NCBI GenBank assembly: GCA_023401595.1
Contig: JAEXDQ010000039.1
Span: 1 to 64,000, forward strand
Direction: 5' to 3'
Origin: Spirochaetota bacterium
GTDB taxonomy: Bacteria; Spirochaetota; Spirochaetia; Sphaerochaetales; Sphaerochaetaceae
Length of the DNA stretch: 64,000 bases
The notes below the pieces were generated by a model. It was given only the letters and a program-made list of their open reading frames with translations. It was not told where the DNA came from and searched no databases. This document shows positions 9,055-16,235 of this stretch, in pieces (position 1 is the first letter of the stretch; each line of letters begins with the position of its first letter). The position numbers were made by a program, and so were the translations under genes.

Positions 9055-9942
9055 TTACCAAGCCTCTTTCAACAGATTCAGCAAGTCTATGCGGCTTCGG
9101 ACCTGAGTCTTGGTGAAGATATTGGCGACATGGTTGTTCACCGTATTGGCCGATATCCCCAGCTCTGAGGCGATCTCCTTGTTCGTCAGCCCTGACGCGA
9201 TCAGCCGGATCACTGAGAATTCCCGTTCGGTGATATGGTATTGGGCGAGCTGGTCGATCGTCAGCTCCTGCTTTGCCGGAGCCGGGGCCGGCATGCGAGA
9301 GAACGCTATGTACAGGAAAATAAGGATAGTGATGGAGAACGCGAGAAAATAGATTGGATAGATGATGATCTTGAGCATCGGCCAGACCAGACTGGCGGCC
9401 ATCGCCGGCAGCATCGAGAAAGAGACGACGATGATGGACAAGCACATCGCGCGGACGTACTTGTTGTCGATCGACTTGAGGTTTCTCATGATCACCCCGA
9501 TGCAGAAGAACAAGTCGAACGCAAACAGCAGGACCATTACGGGGTTCATCCAACGGAAGTGGCCGAACAGATCCATGCAACCCACCACCAGATAACAGGC
9601 GGCAAGTATGTAAAACAACGTCTTATACGGATTCCTCCAAGGATGAGCGATGACCCAAGTAGTGAAATACGGTATGAATACGACCAGGAAAGTCACGTCG
9701 GCGATGAAGATGACGCGTATCACATACCCGACGATCACAGAAGCCAACCCGGAAAGGAACATCCGGGAGAAGACCTGCAGAGCGAGCAACATCATGCATC
9801 CGAGCAAAGAGGCATGGAACACAATGAAATACTTGGTCCAGGCGTATGTCGAACGCATGTGATATACAATCGAAAGCCCTAGGGTCATGCACCCCAGGGC
9901 AAACGATATCATATAGATGAAAAGCGTGAGTCCGTCCATCAT
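9055..9942 (-). CDS. Membrane-bound LuxR-family transcriptional regulator (7TM + HTH)
   Basis: 295 residues. Residues 1-215 form about seven hydrophobic segments. The last 59 residues are a LuxR/GerE helix-turn-helix with TEREFSVIRLIASGLTNKEI and GISANTVNNHV. The protein therefore resembles membrane one-component regulators that bind DNA from the inner membrane. Its ATG follows the stop of the RloB-like gene directly (TAAATG), and that gene in turn abuts the ATPase, so the three are almost certainly co-translated. Nothing in the sequence shows the ligand. Confidence 0.85.
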   Translation of the reverse strand: MMDGLTLFIYMISFALGCMTLGLSIVYHMRSTYAWTKYFIVFHASLLGCMMLLALQVFSRMFLSGLASVIVGYVIRVIFIADVTFLVVFIPYFTTWVIAHPWRNPYKTLFYILAACYLVVGCMDLFGHFRWMNPVMVLLFAFDLFFCIGVIMRNLKSIDNKYVRAMCLSIIVVSFSMLPAMAASLVWPMLKIIIYPIYFLAFSITILIFLYIAFSRMPAPAPAKQELTIDQLAQYHITEREFSVIRLIASGLTNKEIASELGISANTVNNHVANIFTKTQVRSRIDLLNLLKEAW

Positions 9943-10587
9943 TTACGAGTTCTTCATTCCCACGAGCTTCTGGTTGTGTGAAAGATCCGCGAGCCCGCAG
10001 ATCTCACTGACCTCATTGAGAAGCGCAGGGATATTGGTGGCGGGAAGTCCGGTCCTCGGCTCCATGATTTCATTATATGTGCCGGCGTTCAGGGCCGCCT
10101 TCGCCTTCGCCGGGTACAGCTTCAGATGCAACGACATTCCGTCGGTCAACAGATACCGCGCATCCGGCGCGAACCCCGGAAGCGGTCCCCCCAACGCTTT
10201 GGAGATAACCGCGGGATCCAGGACGGGACCCTTGGGCGACTGCAAATGCAACAGGAACCACAGCGGCAGGGACGGATTGGTCCAGACGAGCTTGATCTTC
10301 TTGCCTTCGGCCAACGGCATGACGGCCTTGACCTGTGCGGCGTTCACTCCGAGATCCGCGAAACCGAACATGACCCAGGTGGAGTCAAACTTGCCTTTCG
10401 TCCGCAGCTTCGCGGCGTACAGCACCAGCTCCTCCAGGGACTTGACGCCGTCGCCGGCCCACTGGACATGCATGTTCGCATACCGGCAGTCCTTGCGCAT
10501 CTGGGAGAAGTAGAGAGCCTCGGCCTCGCTGGCGGTCACCACCAGCATCGTCTTAAACGGATTTTGATTGATTCTCTTGCGCAGCAT
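9943..10587 (-). CDS. RloB-like protein with altered active-site motifs
   Basis: 214 residues. The pattern VTASEAEALYF (17-27), WVMFGFADLG (71-80) and WTNPSLPLWFLLHL (102-115) aligns by eye with the RloB/AbiLii family, whose usual motifs are CEGExTE, FDxDD and SNPxFELWLLLHF. Here the first glutamate, the first aspartate of the acidic pair and the FELW glutamate are replaced. The family is a Toprim-like partner of AAA ATPases in phage-defence pairs. The start at 10587 lies one base after the ATPase stop. Either a catalytically dead paralogue or a distant relative; the family call is tentative. Confidence 0.6.
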   Translation of the reverse strand: MLRKRINQNPFKTMLVVTASEAEALYFSQMRKDCRYANMHVQWAGDGVKSLEELVLYAAKLRTKGKFDSTWVMFGFADLGVNAAQVKAVMPLAEGKKIKLVWTNPSLPLWFLLHLQSPKGPVLDPAVISKALGGPLPGFAPDARYLLTDGMSLHLKLYPAKAKAALNAGTYNEIMEPRTGLPATNIPALLNEVSEICGLADLSHNQKLVGMKNS

Positions 10588-10588
10588 G

Positions 10589-11821
10589 TCAGGCCTCCTC
10601 GTTCGCATCTCTGACGAAGCAGAATTCAGAAGTGATGGGCAACGCGCCATAAGCGCCGCTCAGATACAGCTGCGTCGTCCGTTCCTTGGTCCGGGAGAAC
10701 TTGAAGTCGGCGAGGCTATAGTAGGTGGTAGCCGACTCGCTGTCCTTCTGCGCGAACCAGATACCGTCGCGCCGCATCAGTCCGTCGCGAAGCAACGAGG
10801 GGTTGCAGTCGACCGCCAGCATCTGGGAACCATATCCGGTGTTGCAGGTCTCGAAAATCTCCACCACATGACGGAGTACGTCGGGATGAAGCAGCAGACC
10901 GAAGTCGTCGAGTACGATCGTCCGTGGTGAGACGAAGCTCTCGAAGAACGCGATTCCCATCAGCGAAAGACGCCGCAGGCTCAAGGATTCCGTAGCGAAA
11001 TACGCCGCGTAGTGCTGGGTGACGTTGGTATGGATGAAGATGATCTTGTCGTTCTGGATACGGACGTCACGGATATCGGTAATGTCGAGGCTCCAGAGGA
11101 AGTTGATCAGCTGCTTCGCCCAACCGGGATGCTTCGTGAGCTGGTCGACCAGATATTTTTCGGAAATGGAGGACAGGCCGATCGGCAGCACCATCAGGGA
11201 TTCATCGAACCACTGGTACAGCGGAGTGGAAGTCTCCCCTCCCTTTCTCGCGGAAGCGGCGAGGAACGTATGCTTCGGACTGATCTTGTTGACCAGGCGT
11301 TTCTTCTCGCCCCGATAGAGCTTGCCCCATCTGTAATGGTAGGAAAGCTCATCCTCGGCCCCCTCTACGAGCTTCCGTTCGAACATCAGCTTCTTGGAAC
11401 GTCCGACGACATGGTACAGGGATTCCTCGAAAACCTTCTCCCTGTCGGCGACCAACGTGTAGCGGCCGACCACGGCCTCGTTCTCGGCGTCCCCCCGGTC
11501 CAGCAAGACCTGGATCACCATTGTGGCAGGTCCGCCTTTCGTCTCCGCATAGGCGAAGGATGTGCCGGTCAGCAGCTGCAACGGGTTCTCCATTTCAGGG
11601 TCTGCGACGACGATGGCGCGCAAAGCCTCAAGGGCTCTGACGAAAGTACTTTTTCCGGCCCCGTTCGGACCGATAATCGCGGCGGTCTTGATCAGTTTCA
11701 GCTTGTCGTTGACCTTCACCACCTTGGATTCAGGCAGTCTGTTGTCCCTCACCGCTTCAAAGGAAATCGTCTGAGGTGATTTTACGGACCTGAAATTCGC
11801 AATGGTCATATCCAGCAGCAT
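10589..11821 (-). CDS. AAA ATPase of the RloA/OLD-like type (AAA_15)
   Basis: 410 residues. It opens with MTIANFRSVKSPQTISFEAV, typical of SMC-like AAA_15/AAA_21 ATPases, and has Walker A GPNGAGKST at 51-59. The Walker B region reads TIVLDDFGLLLHP near residue 304: the usual catalytic glutamate (DE) is an aspartate. Such ATPases pair with RloB in RloA-RloB/AbiL-type systems, matching the gene that follows one base later. GGGAGG lies 6 bases before the ATG. It leads a tight operon with the RloB-like and membrane LuxR genes. Confidence 0.82.
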   Translation of the reverse strand: MLLDMTIANFRSVKSPQTISFEAVRDNRLPESKVVKVNDKLKLIKTAAIIGPNGAGKSTFVRALEALRAIVVADPEMENPLQLLTGTSFAYAETKGGPATMVIQVLLDRGDAENEAVVGRYTLVADREKVFEESLYHVVGRSKKLMFERKLVEGAEDELSYHYRWGKLYRGEKKRLVNKISPKHTFLAASARKGGETSTPLYQWFDESLMVLPIGLSSISEKYLVDQLTKHPGWAKQLINFLWSLDITDIRDVRIQNDKIIFIHTNVTQHYAAYFATESLSLRRLSLMGIAFFESFVSPRTIVLDDFGLLLHPDVLRHVVEIFETCNTGYGSQMLAVDCNPSLLRDGLMRRDGIWFAQKDSESATTYYSLADFKFSRTKERTTQLYLSGAYGALPITSEFCFVRDANEEA

Positions 11822-11864
11822 ACGCTACCTCCCTCTCATGACAGGACATGGAATCCCGTCAGTT

Positions 11865-11887
11865 GCAAAAATCCCTTTCCAAGGGAT
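11865..11887 (-). terminator. Terminator behind the PHP phosphatase gene
   Basis: On the minus strand a 7-bp stem ATCCCTT/AAGGGAT with loop GGA is followed by TTTTTG. It separates the PHP gene from the ATPase operon. Confidence 0.65.
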
Positions 11888-11964
11888 GTCGTATATATCT
11901 CAACGCCGGCAACGGCAACGGCCTTCGCCACCCCCGTGCAGGACAGCCTTCCCATGCGCCGCGG

Positions 11965-12612
11965 CTATGCGCGCAGCTGATCCATCCGTTTCACCAGGTA
12001 CGGCCATTTGCCCAGCTGATCGCGCAACCTGCCCGGCAACGTCGCGTCGCCATGGTTGTCCGTCGCGATGATATCGGCGAGCTTGGTCTCGAGCCAAGGA
12101 GCGGCCTCCCCGGATTCCACGGCCTCCACGTTCACCTGGAACAGGACGCCCAGCCCCTGCAGGCGGTGCAACATCTCGCAATCGACAGAAAACCAACGGT
12201 ATCGTTCGACATGGGCCAGCACGATCTTGAAATGCCTGTCGGTCAGTTGCCGCAACCGCTCTACCAGCGCACGGGGTTGGAGGAACCGGTCGAATTCGCA
12301 CAGCGCGTACCGGCCCATGATGGGAATGGCCTTGAGTTCCTCCTGCGGGCCGACGAACAGTTCACAGCCAAGGTACGTAGTCAGGCCGAAGTCCTTCGCC
12401 GCGGCCGTCGCCATCGCCATCCTCTCCCGGAACAGCTCGATCCGGGACTGGACGTACGGGTTGTATACATGCGGCGTAAAGACCACCCGGTCGAACCCCG
12501 CTTCCCGATAGGCCCAGAACTGTTCTTTCGTTCCGTCCAGGTCCTTCACCCCGTCATCCACACCAGGCAAAACATGGCAATGGAAATCTATCAATCCCAT
12601 ATTTTCATCCAA
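11965..12612 (-). CDS. PHP-domain protein-tyrosine phosphatase (CpsB/YwqE family)
   Basis: 215 residues. The N-terminal metal motif DFHCHVLPGVDDG, the FTPHVYNP loop, the glutamate in GCELF, HVERY and the late IATDNHG are the metal ligands of the PHP phosphatases that dephosphorylate tyrosine-kinase autokinases controlling exopolysaccharide export. No BY-kinase or capsule gene is near, so the partner is elsewhere. GGAG lies 4 bases before the ATG; an ATG four codons later is an alternative. Its terminator follows at 11865-11887. Confidence 0.87.
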   Translation of the reverse strand: MDENMGLIDFHCHVLPGVDDGVKDLDGTKEQFWAYREAGFDRVVFTPHVYNPYVQSRIELFRERMAMATAAAKDFGLTTYLGCELFVGPQEELKAIPIMGRYALCEFDRFLQPRALVERLRQLTDRHFKIVLAHVERYRWFSVDCEMLHRLQGLGVLFQVNVEAVESGEAAPWLETKLADIIATDNHGDATLPGRLRDQLGKWPYLVKRMDQLRA

Positions 12613-12700
12613 CTCCAGTTTAATTATGCCCAGTTACGACAAAAAGGTAAAGAAAAATCATCGCTAAAGTGCTTTTCAGGCCTTCATTGGTATTTGATGG

Positions 12701-13249
12701 CTAGAATTCGACCATTGGTGCGGCTTTTTTGCCCTTGAGGGCCAAATGATGCTTCACTTCTACGATCTCGCTGACCATGTCCGCAAGTTTCACCAAGCCT
12801 TCCGGGGCGTTTCTTCCGGTAATCACCAAGTGAGGGAAGCCGGATTTTCCTCTATGGTCCTCAATCCACATGAGGACTTCGCCGGAATCCACCAGGCCCA
12901 AGGACAACGCATAGGTAAATTCATCCAGCACGATCATATCGAACGCGCCGGTGGAAATCCAACGCTTGACCTGCTCCCATCCCTTGCGGCATTCGACAGC
13001 CGTCGGTTCCATGGAGTCCTGCTCCCAGGTAAACCCTACGCCGAAATTCTTCCAGACCACTCCCAGGCGTTCCGTCGCGCAACGCCACTCTCCGACATCC
13101 TGTTCCTCAGGATTGCTCTTGATGAACTGTACGACGGCGCATTTCGCCCCATGCCCGATCGCACGAAGCATCTGACCCATCGCGGCGCAGGTCTTCCCCT
13201 TGCCGTTCCCGGCATAGACCATGACCAACGGACTGCCCGTTCCTTTCAT
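12701..13249 (-). CDS. cobO: Corrinoid (cob(I)alamin) adenosyltransferase, CobA/BtuR type
   Basis: 182 residues. The P-loop GNGKGKT near residue 15 and the downstream ADENYLATION-type features VVQFIKS, FDMIVLDEFTYAL and HLVITGRNAPEGL are those of CobA/CobO, which makes adenosylcobalamin from ATP and cob(I)alamin. Length and motifs are normal. AGGAGG lies 7 bases before the ATG. No cobalamin riboswitch was recognisable in the 95 bases upstream, which contain only an 8-bp inverted repeat (ATGCTCCG/CGGAGCAT). Confidence 0.93.
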   Translation of the reverse strand: MKGTGSPLVMVYAGNGKGKTCAAMGQMLRAIGHGAKCAVVQFIKSNPEEQDVGEWRCATERLGVVWKNFGVGFTWEQDSMEPTAVECRKGWEQVKRWISTGAFDMIVLDEFTYALSLGLVDSGEVLMWIEDHRGKSGFPHLVITGRNAPEGLVKLADMVSEIVEVKHHLALKGKKAAPMVEF

Positions 13250-13344
13250 TCCACGACCTCCTATTACACCGAATGCTCCGCACCCCCTCCCGTTTCATAC
13301 GGTCGAAAGCCCGGAGCATCCACATGATACGTCCAAAGACAATC

Positions 13345-14496
13345 TCAGTTTCCTGTCACGACTTGTGTGACGGAAACGCCTCCATCCTTGGCGGCACCGC
13401 CTCCGGCCAACTGTTCCTCGGCCTTGGCCCTCTCGGCCAACGCCCGTTGCATACGAGACAAGGCTTCATAGCATTGCGGATCATGGCTGTAGTCGTAGAC
13501 CTGCTGCATCAGGCTGAGCGCGCCGTTCAAATCCCCCACGGCTTCAAGCATCAGCGAGGCGTTGTAGCCCGACGGAACGTGCATCGATTCCGTCCACTGG
13601 TCGTGGAACAATACATAGGCGATCTGGAGGTTTCCCTTGTCCACCTGCTTGTACGCCTCTTTCGCCGCGTCGTTCTTCGGCTTGTTGCTCATCAGATACA
13701 CCGTCCGCGTCACCCAATTGGGCGCGAGCTGCCTGCGCAGCCCCTCCTGAAACGCATCGAGCATCTTGGTATAGAGCGGCACTACCGACGGGGCGAAGCT
13801 ATCATACCGCCCCAGCTCCGTCTCCTGGCTCACCTTGTCCGAGAAGCTCCTGGCGGCAAGGACGACTCCCGTAGCAAGGTCTATGATGGAATAGGAGAAC
13901 GTGACCGTGGCCGTCTGAACCAGATAATAGTCCGTCCCGACAATGATTTCATGACCGGGGACGAACACCTGCCTGCCGTTCGCATCGGTCGTATATTCAT
14001 CCGGCACCCATTTGGTCTTCAGCTTGCTATAGACGTATTCATCGCAATCCATGTAGTTGATCGCGCTGTTCATCAGCGCCGTGGCGCCCGCCTGCCGCAG
14101 CAAGGAGAAAGAGTCAAGGCCGATGCTGGATCCGGCGATATAGGCGTCCGTCACTTCCGGCAGTACCAATTTGAAGAAACCAGTCTGCTGCAGCGTGTTC
14201 ACGAGACGGTCCGTCGCATAGGAGGCTACCTGGGCTTCCAGATTGCGGGGTATCCCGCTCGCGACGGAGACATTCCCGGCCCCTACGCTACGGACCCAGG
14301 CGGAAGGCCTGCCGTATGAGTTGAAGCTGAAGCTTTTCGTCGACGCGACGGCAAGGTTCCGGTATTTTCCAAGATCGATCTCCGCGGGGACGAGCCCTTT
14401 GACCTGGACGAAAGAAGCGCAGGACGAAAGGACGACAAGCATGACCGACATCATGAGCGTCAATAACGCCAATGTACATTTCGAAGTGTTTTTCAT
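13345..14496 (-). CDS. Lipoprotein of unknown function
   Basis: 383 residues with a clear signal peptide and lipobox (VVLSSC, cysteine near 26). The mature part starts with VAPAEIDLGKYRNLAVAS-like strands, as in Bacteroidetes/spirochaete surface lipoproteins that build an outer-membrane-associated assembly factor fold. The C-terminal third (from about 280) has two or three TPR-like helix pairs (AAKEAYKQVDKGNLQIAYVL and AVGDLNGALSLMQQ). No catalytic motif is seen. GGGAGG lies 6 bases before the ATG. Likely acts in the periplasm or at the outer membrane; function not recognised. Confidence 0.8.
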   Translation of the reverse strand: MKNTSKCTLALLTLMMSVMLVVLSSCASFVQVKGLVPAEIDLGKYRNLAVASTKSFSFNSYGRPSAWVRSVGAGNVSVASGIPRNLEAQVASYATDRLVNTLQQTGFFKLVLPEVTDAYIAGSSIGLDSFSLLRQAGATALMNSAINYMDCDEYVYSKLKTKWVPDEYTTDANGRQVFVPGHEIIVGTDYYLVQTATVTFSYSIIDLATGVVLAARSFSDKVSQETELGRYDSFAPSVVPLYTKMLDAFQEGLRRQLAPNWVTRTVYLMSNKPKNDAAKEAYKQVDKGNLQIAYVLFHDQWTESMHVPSGYNASLMLEAVGDLNGALSLMQQVYDYSHDPQCYEALSRMQRALAERAKAEEQLAGGGAAKDGGVSVTQVVTGN

Positions 14497-14514
14497 AAAC
14501 GGCCTCCCAGCCTC

Positions 14515-15546
14515 CTACAGCCTGACCCCGGCGCCAAGATACCGTTGGGCGACCTGCAGGGCCTCGATCATGCTTACCGGCGACGCGATACCTTTCCCGG
14601 CGATATCGAACGCAGTTCCATGGTCCACCGAAGTCCGGAGGAACGGAAGGTTCCAGGTCACCGACACGGTACGTTCAAAATCAAGCGTCTTCGCCGCGAT
14701 ATGCCCCTGGTCGTGATACAGCGACAGGACGGCCCGGTACCGGCCGGTCTTCGCCTGATGGAAGACGGAATCAGCGCTGACCGGGCCCACGACGTCGATA
14801 CCGAGCTTCCGGGCGGCCTCAACGGCAGGGACGATGGCAGTCAGTTCTTCATCGCCGAACAACCCATGCTCCCCGCAATGCGGATTCAGACCGGCCACCG
14901 CCAACGGCAAGCCGACATTGAAGCCCGGCGGATTGCTGCTGATGGAATCGCATATAATGATAGAATTCAGCAACGACTCTTTGGTTACAGCGTCGCAGGC
15001 GTCGCGCAACGAAAGATGCCTGCTATGGAAAAATATCTTCATGCCCAAAGTATCGAACATGGTGACAGGAGCTTCACATTTCGCAAGGTCGCCAAGTATC
15101 TCCGTATAGCCGATATGGGGAATCCCGGCGGCCCTGAGGGCCTCCTTGTGCAACGGCGGGGTCACCACCGCGTCGCACACCCCCGACATGACCAACGCCG
15201 TGGCCTTGGCGACGCAATCATACGCGGCCTTTCCGCACATGGCGCCGACCACCCCGTAGGCGAACAGATCGAGATCGACGCAGGGAAGGTCATAGTTGAT
15301 ATACCGCGCCCCGTCCTGTATGGCGGACTTCAGCTCTTCGTCCGACTGGACTATGCCGTCGAACCGCAACGGTACGCCGCAATCGACGGAAGTTTGCACA
15401 AGCAGCCTTGCGTCGGCGACGAATACAACGCCGACGTTTTCCGGCATGGAAGTGGAATCCAGCGCCTTGAGAACAATTTCCGGCCCGATTCCGGCGGGAT
15501 CCCCCATGGGTACGGACAACATGAAATCATATGAGCCTTTCTTCAT
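14515..15546 (-). CDS. pdxA2: PdxA-family dehydrogenase, probably PdxA2 (4-phospho-D-threonate/erythronate) type
   Basis: 343 residues with the PdxA signatures GDPAGIGPEI, TPPLHKEAL, NPHCGEHGLFGDEE and the metal-binding YHDQGH. The segments YHDQGHIAAKTLDF and GTAFDIAGKGIA are closer to PdxA2, which oxidises 4-phospho-D-threonate or -erythronate, than to true PdxA (YHDQGL, GTALDLAG). No DUF1537 kinase partner lies next to it, so a vitamin B6 role cannot be excluded. The frame is open to 15588; the ATG at 15546 has GGGGA just upstream and starts the conserved part. Confidence 0.85.
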   Translation of the reverse strand: MKKGSYDFMLSVPMGDPAGIGPEIVLKALDSTSMPENVGVVFVADARLLVQTSVDCGVPLRFDGIVQSDEELKSAIQDGARYINYDLPCVDLDLFAYGVVGAMCGKAAYDCVAKATALVMSGVCDAVVTPPLHKEALRAAGIPHIGYTEILGDLAKCEAPVTMFDTLGMKIFFHSRHLSLRDACDAVTKESLLNSIIICDSISSNPPGFNVGLPLAVAGLNPHCGEHGLFGDEELTAIVPAVEAARKLGIDVVGPVSADSVFHQAKTGRYRAVLSLYHDQGHIAAKTLDFERTVSVTWNLPFLRTSVDHGTAFDIAGKGIASPVSMIEALQVAQRYLGAGVRL

Positions 15547-15621
15547 GTCCCCATCATAACAACAGAACCCCCCGGCTGTCCAGTTCACTTCCGCTTTCCT
15601 CCAAAAGCCGCGGAATCGAGA

Positions 15622-15650
15622 TTGACAGATGTATTTGCTTACCGTATGGT
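15622..15650 (+). promoter_or_regulatory. Promoter of the acidic protein gene
   Basis: TTGACA (15622-15627), 17-base spacer, TATGGT (15645-15650). A leader of about 46 bases follows, with GGGG about 8 bases before the ATG at 15703. Confidence 0.6.
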
Positions 15651-15702
15651 TGATACATAATCATATGGTTGACGGCGGAAACGCCTCAAAGGGGATGGTT
15701 CC

Positions 15703-15981
15703 ATGAAATACTTCAATGATGATGAGCTGGACGAAGAGGAAGAACACTATTTCGAGGATGCGGATGACGACGACGATATCAATTTTGAAGACGACTACGA
15801 CGCTCCCAACGTAGCGGACTATGATGATGAGAACGATGAAGTACTCGACGACGAAGATGACGACGACTTGCTGAGCGACAGCTTTTTCATCGATGACGAG
15901 GATGATACCACGGAAGTCGAAGAGGATGAAGACGATTTCCTTGACGACGAGGACGACGCCTTCAGCGAAGACGATTTCTAG
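15703..15981 (+). CDS. Hyperacidic small protein
   Basis: 92 residues of which I count 36 Asp and 17 Glu (58 percent), plus Phe/Tyr spaced every 8-15 residues and only one Lys, near the start. There is no signal peptide or membrane segment. It has its own promoter and terminator, so it is a stand-alone transcript and not a shadow frame. Proteins of this type can act as nucleic-acid mimics, metal or cation buffers, or chaperone-like tails of RNA polymerase (delta-like); the sequence does not decide between these. Function unknown. Confidence 0.85.
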   Translation: MKYFNDDELDEEEEHYFEDADDDDDINFEDDYDAPNVADYDDENDEVLDDEDDDDLLSDSFFIDDEDDTTEVEEDEDDFLDDEDDAFSEDDF

Positions 15982-16006
15982 TCCTTTCGGAATATTTTTC
16001 CATGCA

Positions 16007-16044
16007 AGCACTGTGGATATGGCGTGACCACGGTGCTTTTTATT
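16007..16044 (+). terminator. Rho-independent terminator of the acidic protein gene
   Basis: AGCACTGTG (16007-16015) pairs with CACGGTGCT (16029-16037), one G-U pair, followed by TTTTATTT. Confidence 0.8.
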
Positions 16045-16113
16045 TGTCCGGACAGGTCCGGCAGCTCCCAGGGGCCGCCGCCCAGACGCGGCTGGCGATG
16101 GGCAAGCCTGACA

Positions 16114-16142
16114 TTGAACGTTCACAAAACTTGTGATATCCT
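16114..16142 (+). promoter_or_regulatory. Promoter of the diguanylate cyclase gene
   Basis: TTGAAC (16114-16119), 17-base spacer, TATCCT (16137-16142). Confidence 0.5.
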
Positions 16143-16235
16143 GTACCCACCGTTCATCCTGACGAGAAATCTACTTGCATAGCCTTCGAGAGCCCGCGGT
16201 GACGGTGAGTGTCAAACAAGGGAAAACGACTCTAC

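Noticed and set aside
13250..13344. Possible cobalamin riboswitch upstream of the adenosyltransferase
   Set aside because: Only an 8-bp inverted repeat is present; neither the conserved B12 box nor space for the full aptamer exists.
15661..16125. 154-codon minus-strand hydrophobic frame opposite the acidic gene
   Set aside because: Asp/Glu codons read backwards give Val/Ile/Phe/Leu codons, which creates a false membrane protein.
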